Shown here: positions 34,388-44,313 of the stretch, piece after piece
How the letters are laid out: each line of letters opens with the position of its first letter
Numbering within the stretch: the stretch's first letter is position 1
Origin: Malaya genurostris
Lineage: Eukaryota; Arthropoda; Insecta; Diptera; Culicidae
Direction: 5' to 3'
NCBI RefSeq assembly: GCF_030247185.1
Contig: NC_080571.1
Coordinates: 160,924,352-160,988,351 of the forward strand
DNA length: 64,000 nt
Notes under the pieces: model-generated
What the model was told of the DNA's origin: nothing
Databases searched by the model: none
What the model saw: the letters and a program-made list of their open reading frames with translations, nothing else
Made by a program: the position numbers and the translations under genes

Positions 34388-34981
34388 GGCTGATGTCAGA
34401 GTGGAAGCTGGAAGCTGAGCTGAGCTGGTATTTGACATAAGCATGTGAGAAGCGAGAAACATGTTTACGATATAACAAAGTGGGGTTGTCAGAGTGAGTG
34501 CTGAGCGGAGCTGAGCTGAAAGCGTTTGAAAACAGGTAGAGCGAGATTGTTATCTTCGATCATCTTTCCTGCTTGAATTTTTGCTGGTTTCACTTTATTA
34601 CAAACCGAAAATAATGGAAATAGATGCAGAGCTATTAATAAATGAAGTTTTTTCACGTCCGCCCTTGTGGAATCAACTAGATAAAAGTAACCGCAACAGA
34701 ATTAAGGTGGACCATAATAAAGATGATGAAACTCGCCATTTTTACGTCTTTGCAGATTTATTGGATGTATTCCAATAACTTTCTTTTTTCCGAAAAATTG
34801 ATTGTGAACGGTTGGAGAAACGAAAAATTTTTCATCAGACGAGTTCATGTTTATTTATGATTGTCAGTTTCTAAACAAACTTTTATAGCGTTCAGTCTGA
34901 CATCCTCCCGCTTCTAATCAAGCTTAAACAAGTTTAGCTTCCAACCCAGCTCAGCTTCCAGCTTCCACTCTGACATCAGCC
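34388..34981 (+). mobile_element. PIF/Harbinger-like element with MADF fragment
   Basis: About 41-base inverted ends GGCTGATGTCAGAGTGGAAG... and TTA duplications (34385-34387, 34982-34984). The 3-bp TTA target is typical of PIF/Harbinger. It is nested four bases from the right end of element J copy 1. Confidence 0.8.
34614..34778 (+). CDS. Short MADF-like ORF in the Harbinger element
   Basis: 54 codons from ATG: MEIDAELLINEVFSRPPLWN fits the start of a MADF domain (LI-x-V-x-x-x-P-x-LW), a Myb-like DNA-binding fold. It then loses the family pattern and stops. PIF/Harbinger elements carry a second gene for a Myb/MADF-type protein besides the transposase, so this is probably the 5' end of that gene left in a deletion derivative. 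No nuclease gene is present. Confidence 0.55.
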   Translation: MEIDAELLINEVFSRPPLWNQLDKSNRNRIKVDHNKDDETRHFYVFADLLDVFQ

Positions 34982-35228
34982 TTAGGTATTGAGCAAGCAC
35001 AAGAGAAAACAGATATTTTCTCTTATTGGGAAAATTACACAGAAATTTATTGCCCAGCGTCATTTGATAATTCTAGTAACAGCAGTTGACGCGGAAAACA
35101 CGGTTTGTTTGTGTCCAGGGATATTTCAATTTTTAAAAATGTAATTTGTTCGGCTGTGAACCTAAAATTAATCGTTGCGATCAAATATACTTTCTTGTTT
35201 TAATAAACTTTTTTTAACTGGTGACAAA

Positions 35229-35285
35229 TATCGATATTTATCGATAATATCGATATTGAATAGCGATATATCGATATTATCGATA
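35229..35285. promoter_or_regulatory. Cluster of five TATCGATA octamers
   Basis: Exact TATCGATA at 35229, 35239, 35248, 35269 and 35278. This is the DRE motif bound by the insect BED-finger protein DREF. In this position, subterminal in a hAT-like element, it may instead be a transposase-binding array. Confidence 0.5.
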
Positions 35286-35306
35286 ACAGATTTTATTCGA
35301 TATTTC

Positions 35307-37111
35307 CAGAGATGCCATTTATACAGATTTATCTGTATTATACAGATTTTTGCATGCTCATACAGATTTAATACAGAGTACAGATTTTATACAGATTTCC
35401 TCAATTTAATACAGATTTATACAGATCTCACAAAAAGTAGGAAAGAAAAAAAAGTTTTTGATTCCTGTGATGAGATAAAAGTCTATCAATCAACGGACAA
35501 ATCACAAATTAATATGTAAATCTATTTATTTTATAATTTGAAACCAATTTGAACCAGGCATGGCAAAAACACGGATCCGTTCTGCACGGTACTCACCTTC
35601 ACTCGTGAGCACACCACCAGGAGTATTGAATGCTACGCTTCGTGCCCGTGTTGAAAAACACACACCGAACGCAGCAGAAAAAGCACCCGTAGCAGTGGCC
35701 GTGTAATTGTCAAACACCGGTGCTTGGATTTTCGGGCAGCACTGAATTCGAGTGTTCCTGACTTCGGCAAACACCGAAGCCGAGTGTTTCCGATTTTGCC
35801 ATATACGTTGCTTGTACTATAAGCACCTATAGCGCCACGGTATGACGAAAAATGCGTTTGAATGATTAATTCTTTTTTCATCAATACGCGTCTGATTGAA
35901 TTCAATTGATTGACAATATAACCAACGCATGGGTGCTCTTCGGTTCCTTCGCGAGATTGAAAACACTCGGCTCCGGTGTTTAACGAAACTGAAAGCACGC
36001 GGTTTCGGTGTATGCCGAAGCTTGAAACACCAGTGTCGAAAATAAAACAGCGCCACGAGCACCGTGGCTTCGGATATTGCGTTTCGTGTTTCGCTTTGTG
36101 CACTGGCACGCAATGGCATTTTCAATACACGCGGTGGCGGCGGTTATATGAAGTACGCAATGCAGTGTTTGGACATGCCTGATTTGAACTGATATTCAAG
36201 GAAGTGATAGTATCATGAAACTTTACTGTCAAACTGAGAGTTGTATGACCCGACTTGACGTTGCATATTGGGTGTTAAAATTCCACGTCAAATTATGAAG
36301 TCAACAATTTCAAACTAGATGAATATATGGAATTACATTTCAATTGTTGTGAATAAAAAATAAAAAAAAAACTGAAAATCTACCACCCTACAACCACAAT
36401 CTATTGAACAATCCAATCAGTGTGGTCACCACGAGATAGCGCTATGGTGATTGTTTTGACATATCCCATGTATTTAGAAAAATTGTTGACGATTTTTTTC
36501 AATTTACTTGAGTTTGAAAGAATGCAGATTGCAAAATCTTACAAATATGGGTAAGAAAAACGATTATTCACGTGTTGTCATCAAACATATGATTTCAAAT
36601 TGTCCTATACTCTTGACAATCTAGGATGAAATTTGAAATTTTCAGTTCACATACAGATCTCAAAATCCAACCCAAAAAACAAAGAATATCCCAGATATGA
36701 AAACAGTACCCAACCTCACTTCTTCGAATTTGGTATTTCATGCTACGATTTCTCCATAAATATCAATCAAACATACCACGGAAAGTTACTGAATCATTAA
36801 TGATCGATTTTTTTTACCAAATTTTCACGTTTTTGTATGTTAGTATTCGATTCATAAGAAAAAATAATAAAAACCCTGCATTTTGTTCGAATCTTCAAGC
36901 AAAATCTGAAAATTATCACCATCGCTTAGTTCAAAGCTCGCCACTCGGGCAGCGCTGCGATCGCAAAAGAGTTGGTTGGATTCTTCAATTGGAATAACAT
37001 CTTTTAGCATCATTTTGTTGTAAGAATTTCATTTTATTAGTGAATACAGATTAATACAGATTTTTTGTACTAAGCAATACAGATTTTCTATGAAAATATC
37101 TGGCATCTCTG
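35307..37111 (+). mobile_element. hAT-type MITE with TSD GATATTTC
   Basis: CAGAGATGCCATTTATACAG to AATATCTGGCATCTCTG, flanked by GATATTTC at 35299-35306 and 37112-37119. Its own ~600 bases are interrupted at 35555-36181 and at about 36408-36984. The latter is a ~577-bp insert with GAACAATCCAA and TTGGATTCTTC near its ends, family unknown; the uninterrupted site ctattggaataac is seen at 3345. Confidence 0.85.
35555..36181. mobile_element. CAGGCATG hAT-type element, GC-richer
   Basis: Ends CAGGCATG and CATGCCTG, TSD ATTTGAAC (35547-35554, 36182-36189). The interior is full of short hairpins of the type CTTCGGCAAACACCGAAG and repeated cggtgttt motifs. Frames on the minus strand at 35526-36125 are by-products of this composition and not convincing genes. 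Confidence 0.85.
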
Positions 37112-37129
37112 GATATTTCTCATCTCTAA

Positions 37130-37406
37130 GAGCAGATTCAGCAGCTGCAAGATTCATATGGGTGGTTTATAATGTAAATGAAACTGAAACAAACGTATCC
37201 CCAGCAATCCGTTTTAGTTTTATTTATTCGACCAGTTCTACTGTCAAATTTAAAACTGGTATACATTGCCGTTCTATTTTTCTATATTTGAAACACAGAT
37301 AAAACGCTGTTGGGGCTGCCAGTTTATTTTGTTATAATTTCTAGATTTAAATTTTAAAACTGACATAAATTATGCATCTAGAACTAGAACACTCCTGAAT
37401 ATGCCC
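37130..37406 (+). mobile_element. Complete L-type MITE, reference copy
   Basis: 277 bases from GAGCAGATTCAGCAGCTGCA to CCTGAATATGCCC, flanked by TAA on both sides (37127-37129, 37407-37409). Imperfect 12-base inverted ends and a TAA target fit a PIF/Harbinger-type MITE. Confidence 0.8.
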
Positions 37407-37444
37407 TAACCAGTTCTACTGTCAAATTTAAAACTGGTATACAC

Positions 37445-38206
37445 CAGAGATGCCAGATATTTTCATAGAAAATCTGTATTCTTTGTATAAAAAATCTGTA
37501 TTAATCTGTATTCACGAATAAAATGAAATTCTTACAACAAAATGATGCTAAAAGATGTTATTCCAATAGATTGTGGTTGTATGATGGCAGATTCAATCAG
37601 TCATTGCCGCGATCACAAGAATATTCAACAACGAAGTTTCATAGTTTTTTTATCCACAACAATTGAATTGTTATTTCATATATTTATATTGTTTGAAATT
37701 GATGACTTCATAATTTGACATGGAATTTCAACGCCCAATATGCAACGTCAAGTCGGTTCATACAACTCTCAATTTGACAGTAAAGTTTCATGATGCCATT
37801 ACTTCCTTGAATAAAGTACTGTCTCTGAGCGCATCTTTTTCCAATAAATCATCTTTTCTGTTAGTTTTTCATTCATTTGGCTTTTCCAATATATGTTTCC
37901 ACTCAGTCATTGAAAAAAAAATTGAATATCAGTTCAAATTGGTTTCAAATTTCAATATAAATGGATTTCACAGATTTTCATATTAATTTGTTTTTTGTCC
38001 GTTGATTGATAGACTTTTATATCGTCACTGGAATCAAATACTAAAAAACAGAAAAGTTAATTTTTTTCTTTCTTACTTTTTGTGGGATCTGTATAAATCT
38101 GTATTAAATTGAGGAAATCTGTATAAAATCTGTACTCTGTATTAAATCTGTATGAGCATGTAAAAATCTGTATAATACAGATAAATCTGTATAAATGGCA
38201 TCTCTG
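37445..38206. mobile_element. hAT-type MITE with TSD GTATACAC
   Basis: 762 bases, both CAGAGATGCC ends intact, GTATACAC at 37437-37444 and 38207-38214. It contains a fragment of the fold-back repeat at 37823-37920 and lacks the small 135-bp hairpin. Confidence 0.9.
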
Positions 38207-38262
38207 GTATACACTGCCGTTCTATTTTTTCTCTAAGACAAGACCTGACAACTGGCTTCTTA

Positions 38263-38578
38263 AGGACTATTCACACATATCCGGTCCGGTTCAGTGCCGG
38301 CACGACACCGTGCACGGATACTAATATTATTTCATTCGTTTTCTATGCACGCATTTACACCTATCCGGCACCGTGCCGTTTCAGTGCAGCTCGCCGTCAG
38401 TGTAGCGTCCGTCCGGCAAACTCAAATTCGTCGTCACCGATATTTTTTATTTTAACTGAAGTCGGTATGTTATTGCATTGGCTGTGCCGGAACGGAAGGG
38501 TTCCGATAAAAAACACTGACGGTGCATTGAAGGCACTTTCAATGAACCGTCACGGAACTGAAATGCGTGAATAGTCCT
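38263..38578. mobile_element. Harbinger-type MITE, GC-rich, TTA target
   Basis: AGGACTATTCACACAT and ATGCGTGAATAGTCCT ends, TTA at 38260-38262 and 38579-38581. 316 bases with repeated ccggcac and cacggaac motifs. Absent from element J copy 1, which preserves the empty site ggcttcttattcttcc. Confidence 0.9.
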
Positions 38579-39751
38579 TTATTCTTCCTTCCGAATCATC
38601 CTTCTCGTCATTTTCGCTCTGTGGAATAAATACCAACGTATCGGCCATAGTGTAGCCATATTTACCGAATTTTTAATAACTATGCTAGGAAAAAAATATT
38701 ACATTTAAATTTGTAGACTTTAAGGTTTTGATTTGAAATAAACATGAAAAATGTTTTGGTGAATGCAGTTCTTTATTATATATTAATGCTTAAAAACAAT
38801 TATTTGAGCTTTGATGACAAAACACGAAATATCTCATGTTGAACGCAAAATCGAATCCACTGTTGACGTATTACCGGATCTTTTGGAAACCGGAAAAAGT
38901 CAGGTTTTGATAGAAATGCTTAGTGCGACCACAGTGTGGAACACAACAGTTCATTCTTCTCGTAAAACTAAACACAGTTTCGAGTTTACACTAATTTAAC
39001 AAATCTTTTGTGGTTACACTTTAATTCACTAAAAAGAAAAACGGCTTGATGCAAGGGGCAAATCACTCTAAACTTTGTCTGAACTCAAACAAGTTTTACC
39101 GGGAGTAAAAAAGTTTAGCAGGGATCTCGCTGGATTAGAATGGGATTAGAGAGGTTTAGCCGAGATCTGTAAAAGCATTATTTTGACATAAGAGGCTGTA
39201 AACGTGGGAGCAGAGATACCAGATATTTTCATAGAAAATCTGTATTGATTTATATAAAAAATTTGTATTTATCTGTATTCACTAATGAAAGGAAATTTCG
39301 GAAATAAAATTATGTTTAAAGATGTTATTCCATTAGATTATTGTTATAAAATGGCAGATGCAAGGAGCTTTCCTTTATATCGTAAGTCCTTGCCGTACTG
39401 ACAAGAACATTCAACGACGAAATTTAATTGTTTTTGTTATCAATCACAATTGAATTGTTAATCCATATACTTTTTTCGTTTGAAAATGATGACTTGGAAT
39501 TCAAAAAAGGAATTCAAACGACCAATACGCAACGTCAAGTCAGGTCATACAACTTTTCAGTCTGAAAATAAAGTTTCATGACGCCATGACTTCCTTGAAC
39601 ATCAGTTCAAATTGGTTTCAAATTATGATATAAATGTATTTCAGCGTTCATCATTAAACAGCTGCACGAAAAAATTTTCATTTTAATATGGACAATCAAA
39701 CACGCTCAGACGGAAAAGTTTCATTACTTCTTTTTTACTTTTTGTGATATC

Positions 39752-39945
39752 TGTTGATGGAGCAGCCCCTTGAACTCACCGTCTCTATTAACCTTGTGAG
39801 CCCCTACTTTAATGTAACACCACTGTATACAACGCTTCCGTTTCCTAGTTAATAATAATTTCCTTTCTTACGAAATACATGCGTTCGTTTTGTTCTACAA
39901 GTTTCGTCGGGTTTTTCGTTGTTGGGCATCCGAAATACCACTTTA
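39752..39945 (+). repeat. Copia 5' LTR (194 bp)
   Basis: Begins TGTTGATGGAGCAG and ends ATACCACTTTA. It lacks the 15 bases (cgagtatgttgctgt) present in the 3' LTR after accactgt. The missing block is bounded by a short tgt/tgta repetition, suggesting slippage or recombination. Confidence 0.95.
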
Positions 39946-39960
39946 GGTTATGGGCCCAGG
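39946..39960 (+). promoter_or_regulatory. Copia primer-binding site
   Basis: GGTTATGGGCCCAGG directly follows the 5' LTR. This matches the internal part of initiator methionine tRNA used by insect copia-type elements. Confidence 0.75.
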
Positions 39961-40006
39961 ATTCGTTCTATCGGTTCCGTCGCGTAAATAAGTAAAAGTG
40001 TAAACG

Positions 40007-43000
40007 ATGGAGGAGGAAAAACAAGATCGAGTTTTGCTACCGGTATTCGATGGCTCTAACTTTTCCGCATGGAAGTTCAGAATGCTTGTTCTTTTAGAAG
40101 AGCATGAACTAGTGGATTGTGTTCAGCGCTACGCTGCTGATATCGACGAGCTAAGAGATCATCCAGATGATAACCAGGAAACGAAAAATAGAAAAACTAG
40201 AGCACGCGAGATAAGAGCTAAAAAGGATCGTAAATGCAAATCTCTTTTAATTAGCAGAATTCATGATTCGCATTTGGAATACGTACGGGATAAACAGCAC
40301 CCGAAGGATGTATGGGATGCATTACATCGGGTATTTGAAAGGCATAGCGTAGCGACTAGAATGCATCTAAAGCGACAGATGCTTACTCTCCGTTATGATA
40401 CAGGTAGCTTGCAGCAACATTTTCTTCTATTTGACAAACTAGTTCGGGAGTACCGAGGAACCGGCGCAGTGCTAGATGAACTTGACGTTGTGTGTCATCT
40501 TCTTTTGACTCTCGGTTCGTCTTATTCGGCGGTCGTTACTGCACTCGAAACTATGCAGGAGGAGGTCCTTACGCTAGAATTCGTTAAGTGTCGACTTTTG
40601 GATGAAGAGACGAAGAGAAAAGGCACTGAAGTATACTCAGACACTCATGAACAGGCAGCTTTCTCTGGCCTGAAGCAGCATCATAAACGTAGGAAAATGA
40701 AATGTTTCGGATGCAAACAGGAGGGCCATAAGCTGGCAGAATGCCCTGTGCAGAAAAAGGGAAACGAGAAGAAGAAGGATGTAAACAAATCAAAGGCCAA
40801 TGTAGCAGAACATGATGAATTATGTTTTGCTGGATTCAGCAGGGGCACTGGTCGTTCTGGTGCTACGAACAAAGTAAATTGGTACATCGACTCTGGATGC
40901 TCCGACCATTTAGTCAATGACAAATCATTGTTCGTTGATTTGGAAGATCTCAAGCAACCAGTGGAGATCGCGATTGCTAAAGACGGTGAAACGATCGTAG
41001 CAAAACAAGCAGGAACGGTAAAAGTGATTTCTGTTGTAAACAAAAGAGAAATAAAGTGCTCAGTTAAGAATGTCTTGTACGTACCAGAGCTTCGATGTAA
41101 CCTATTTTCGGTGATGAGATGTGATGAAGCTGGTATGAAAATAGTATTTGAAAAGGATTCTGTTGGCATATTTCATGATTCGAAGTTGATTGCCACGGGT
41201 GCTCGCGTCGGGAAGTTATATCGTTTAAATATGTTCGTTGACCGTGAAAATATCGATAATTCATTGTTATCATTCGGGCGTGTGCCGGAAAATCTTAAAC
41301 TGTGGCATCGGCGTTTCGGCCACTTGAATGCACGAAGCTTGGAAAAGTTAATAAATGATGGCATGTGTGTTGGTTTTAAGCCTGAAGGTGAAACATCGAA
41401 TAAAAATGTAATTGTTTGCGAACCGTGTGTATTAGCAAAACAGACTCGAAAGCCGTTTCGAATGCTTAATAATCCGAGATCGTCGCGTGTTTTAGAACTC
41501 GTACATTCCGATGTTTGCGGGCCGATTAAACCGCTTGGAATTGATAGTATGAGATATTTTGTCACCTTCATTGACGATTGGAGCCACTTTGTGATAGTGT
41601 TTTTGATTAAATCGAAGGATGAAGTGCTCGATTGCTTCAAACGATATGCTGCGTTGGTATCGGCTAAATTTGGACAAAAGATTTCGCGTTTGCGGTGCGA
41701 TAACGGTGGTGAATATAAAAACCGTTCGTTTCAACAATTTTGTAATCAAATCGGTGTTCAGATCGAGTGGACAGTAGCACACACTCCGGAACAGAATGGT
41801 GTATCCGAGCGAATGAACCGCTCTCTCGTTGAACGAGCACGAGCGATGTTGGAGGACTCTGGTATAAACAAATGTTTTTGGACCTGTGCGGTGCAGACTG
41901 CGGCTTATCTGTTGAATCGTAGTCCCTCTAGCGCTATTATGCCTGATATGACTCCGTATCAGCTGTGGGAAGGATGTAAACCAGATGTCAGAAAGTTGCG
42001 AGTCTTTGGTTGTAACGTGTTTGTACATGTACCAAAAGAGCAACGCAGCAAATTAGACTCCAAATCGTGGAAAGGTTTATTCTTGGGCTACGCTAATAAT
42101 GGCTATCGAGTGTGGCACCCAGCGAAGAGGCAAATATTACACGTCCGTGATGTTGATTTTGTTGAATCTGAGTACGGTGAAAGTTTTCTAAAATATAATG
42201 ATGACAAAGCTTCTGACGTGATTTCGATTGTCGAAAGAGATAATGAAAAATCGGAGTCTATCAAAGAAGAAATGGATAATGAAAATATTTTGGAAGAATC
42301 CTTGAGAACGGGGACAAGCGATGAAAATACGAATAATTCATTTGAACCACGTATTACAGGCAGACCAGTGCGCGAACGGAACCCTCCCGTATGGCAAACA
42401 GATTATGAAATGGAGTATGCTGCATATGCGTTGAATGCAATGGAATATGTCGAAGATTTGCCGAGAACTTTAGCTGAAGCAAAAACACGCAAGGATTGGC
42501 CGAAATGGGAAGCAGCTGTTAATGAAGAGATCGCAGCCTTGAAGAGAAACAGGACGTGGACTGTTACAGAGCTGCCAAAAGATCGAAAGCCGATTACAAG
42601 TAAGTGGGTTTTCAAAATAAAACATGGCATGAATGGAGAGCCGGATCGCTATAGAGCTCGCTTAGTGGCGAGAGGTTTCAGCCAAAAGTTTGGTTTCGAC
42701 TATAGCGAAACTTACTCTCCTGTTGCTAAGCTCGACACGTTACGTACGGTTTTAGCAGTTGCTTGTCGGAATAAATTGGTGGTGCATCAAATGGATGTCC
42801 GTGCTGCCTTTTTGAATGGGACACTTACAGAAGAAATTTTTATGGTACCGCCGGAAGGATTTGTTGTCGAGAATAATCAAGTATGTCGGTTGGAAAAATC
42901 TTTATACGGACTTAAACAAGCTTCTCGTGCGTGGAACAGTCGATTTCATAGTTTTATGAAAGACCGTTTAGGCTTTTTGCAGAGCGCCAATGATCGATGT

Positions 43001-44002
43001 CTTTATGTTCGTGGATCTGGAGAGACTCGAGTGATTATAGTTCTTTACGTAGACGACATCGTGATTGTCGGAGCGACACTGAAAGTTGTGCAACTTGTAA
43101 AGAGTTGTTTATCTAATGAATTCGAGATGGCAGATATGGGAGAAATTAAACATTTCCTTGGAATGCGCGTGGAATACAATCGTGTTGGTGGTGTGATGAA
43201 GATAAATCAGCGCCATTATCTGGAGAACGTTCTGAAGCGATTTAAAATGGAAGATTGCAAACCTTGTTCAACGCCTATTGAAAACCGATTGAAGTTAAAA
43301 GTAAACGACCATAATCGTACCACGCAGCCATTTAAGGAACTCGTTGGTTGTTTGTCATATGCATCATTAACTACTAGACCGGACTTAGCAGCTTCAGTTA
43401 ATTTCTTCAGTCAGTTTCAGAGTTGCCCCAGTGATGAACATTGGACTCATCTAAAAAGGATACTACGGTATATAAAAGGATCGTTGGACTTCGGTCTTGT
43501 TTTCCGGGCGAATGAATCGGCACCGTTGTTGGAAGTCTTTTCGGATGCTGACTGGGCAAACGATTCATCTGATAGACGTTCTATCAGTGGAGGTATTTTT
43601 AAAGTTTTTGGATGTACAGTTGGCTGGATCACCAGGAAACAACAGACAGTTGCTCTTTCGTCAACAGAGGCAGAGATATCAGCACTTTGTACTGTGGTTT
43701 GCCATGAAATATGGCTAAATCGTTTGTTGCTTGATTTGGGATATAACAGTAAGCAACCGATCTCCGTTTATGAAGATAATCAATCTGCAATGCGAATCGC
43801 CGAGGAGTCTCGAGATTTTGGACGTGTTAAACATGTTGATGTGAAGTTTCATTTTCTGCGAGATTTAATCAAATGTGGCAGCATTGTACTCAAATTTCTT
43901 CCGTCGACCGATCAGCCTGCGGATATGATGACCAAAGGGTTACCAGTTACAGCATTTCGACGACACTGCACCGGGATCGGACTGGTGAATTGCAGTGGCT
44001 GA
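40007..44002 (+). CDS. Copia gag-pol polyprotein, 1331 aa
   Basis: Single frame with the usual copia order: Gag with FDGSNFSAWKFRM (residues ~14-26); CCHC zinc knuckle CFGCKQEGHKLAEC (233-246); aspartic protease WYIDSGCSDHLV (active DSG at 295-297); HHCC integrase zinc finger starting LWHRRFGHLN (432) to CEPC; integrase core D502, D565, E601 with the typical ~35-residue last spacing; reverse transcriptase from about 846 with YVDDIVIVG (1014-1022); RNase H starting FSDADWAND (Asp 1180) with LSSTEAE and YEDNQSA. It encodes the particle protein and the enzymes for reverse transcription and integration in cytoplasmic particles and the nucleus. No stop or frameshift; all catalytic residues inspected are present. 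The stop overlaps the polypurine tract. Confidence 0.95.
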   Translation: MEEEKQDRVLLPVFDGSNFSAWKFRMLVLLEEHELVDCVQRYAADIDELRDHPDDNQETKNRKTRAREIRAKKDRKCKSLLISRIHDSHLEYVRDKQHPKDVWDALHRVFERHSVATRMHLKRQMLTLRYDTGSLQQHFLLFDKLVREYRGTGAVLDELDVVCHLLLTLGSSYSAVVTALETMQEEVLTLEFVKCRLLDEETKRKGTEVYSDTHEQAAFSGLKQHHKRRKMKCFGCKQEGHKLAECPVQKKGNEKKKDVNKSKANVAEHDELCFAGFSRGTGRSGATNKVNWYIDSGCSDHLVNDKSLFVDLEDLKQPVEIAIAKDGETIVAKQAGTVKVISVVNKREIKCSVKNVLYVPELRCNLFSVMRCDEAGMKIVFEKDSVGIFHDSKLIATGARVGKLYRLNMFVDRENIDNSLLSFGRVPENLKLWHRRFGHLNARSLEKLINDGMCVGFKPEGETSNKNVIVCEPCVLAKQTRKPFRMLNNPRSSRVLELVHSDVCGPIKPLGIDSMRYFVTFIDDWSHFVIVFLIKSKDEVLDCFKRYAALVSAKFGQKISRLRCDNGGEYKNRSFQQFCNQIGVQIEWTVAHTPEQNGVSERMNRSLVERARAMLEDSGINKCFWTCAVQTAAYLLNRSPSSAIMPDMTPYQLWEGCKPDVRKLRVFGCNVFVHVPKEQRSKLDSKSWKGLFLGYANNGYRVWHPAKRQILHVRDVDFVESEYGESFLKYNDDKASDVISIVERDNEKSESIKEEMDNENILEESLRTGTSDENTNNSFEPRITGRPVRERNPPVWQTDYEMEYAAYALNAMEYVEDLPRTLAEAKTRKDWPKWEAAVNEEIAALKRNRTWTVTELPKDRKPITSKWVFKIKHGMNGEPDRYRARLVARGFSQKFGFDYSETYSPVAKLDTLRTVLAVACRNKLVVHQMDVRAAFLNGTLTEEIFMVPPEGFVVENNQVCRLEKSLYGLKQASRAWNSRFHSFMKDRLGFLQSANDRCLYVRGSGETRVIIVLYVDDIVIVGATLKVVQLVKSCLSNEFEMADMGEIKHFLGMRVEYNRVGGVMKINQRHYLENVLKRFKMEDCKPCSTPIENRLKLKVNDHNRTTQPFKELVGCLSYASLTTRPDLAASVNFFSQFQSCPSDEHWTHLKRILRYIKGSLDFGLVFRANESAPLLEVFSDADWANDSSDRRSISGGIFKVFGCTVGWITRKQQTVALSSTEAEISALCTVVCHEIWLNRLLLDLGYNSKQPISVYEDNQSAMRIAEESRDFGRVKHVDVKFHFLRDLIKCGSIVLKFLPSTDQPADMMTKGLPVTAFRRHCTGIGLVNCSG

Positions 44003-44009
44003 GCAGGGG
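44001..44009 (+). promoter_or_regulatory. Copia polypurine tract
   Basis: GAGCAGGGG directly before the 3' LTR, purine-rich as needed for plus-strand priming (one C). Confidence 0.65.
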
Positions 44010-44218
44010 TGTTGATGGAGCAGCCCCTTGAACTCACCGTCTCTATTAACCTTGTGAGCCCCTACTTTAATGTAACACCACTGTCGAGTATGTTGCTGTA
44101 TACAACGCTTCCGTTTCCTAGTGAATAATAATTTCCTTTCTTACGAAATACATGCGTTCGTTTTGTTCTACAAGTTTCGTCGGGTTTTTCGTTGTTGGGC
44201 ATCCGAAATACCACTTTA
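44010..44218 (+). repeat. Copia 3' LTR (209 bp)
   Basis: Same sequence as the 5' LTR with 15 additional bases and tagtgaat instead of tagttaat. Followed at once by the TSD ATATC. Confidence 0.95.
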
Positions 44219-44313
44219 ATATCTGTATTTAATTTAAGAAATCTGTATAAAATCTGTACTCTGTATTAAATCTGTATGCGCATGTAAAAATCTGTATAAT
44301 ACAGATTAATCTG

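Larger units (their letters stand above)
33574..34985. mobile_element. hAT-like non-autonomous element J, copy 1
   Basis: Ends CTAAGACAAGACCTGAC and GTCAGGTCTTGTCTTAG (the latter split by the element at 34388), with TSD GTATTGAG at 33566-33573 and 34986-34993. Short frames such as 33831-34019 are conserved in copy 2 but have no domain. Confidence 0.85.
33216..37408. mobile_element. hAT-like element N with TATCGATA motifs
   Basis: Starts TAGAGATGGGAAAC and, after removal of an L unit at its end, finishes TTTCTCATCTCTA. ACCAGTTC (33208-33215, 37409-37416) is the 8-bp TSD. TAGAGATGGG ends are typical of hAT elements. Five TATCGATA octamers occupy 35229-35285 near the right end and one lies at 33231-33238 near the left. 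There is no transposase frame. It is loaded with J1, a MITE at 35307 and the L unit. Confidence 0.7.
39752..44218 (+). mobile_element. Ty1/copia retrotransposon, intact-looking
   Basis: 4467 bases with direct terminal repeats, TSD ATATC at 39747-39751 and 44219-44223, a primer-binding site, one long gag-pol frame and a polypurine tract. LTRs differ by a single substitution and a 15-bp gap. It inserted into the ctgtat-repeat MITE. Structure is complete, so it may be or recently was active. Confidence 0.95.

Noticed and set aside
35526..36125. Overlapping minus-strand ORFs of 82-158 codons
   Set aside because: They lie within a hAT-type element made of repeated hairpin motifs; openness in several frames reflects its GC-rich repeat composition.
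40584..42630. Minus-strand ORFs up to 183 codons opposite the copia gene
   Set aside because: Shadows of the plus-strand gag-pol frame, which has all the expected motifs.
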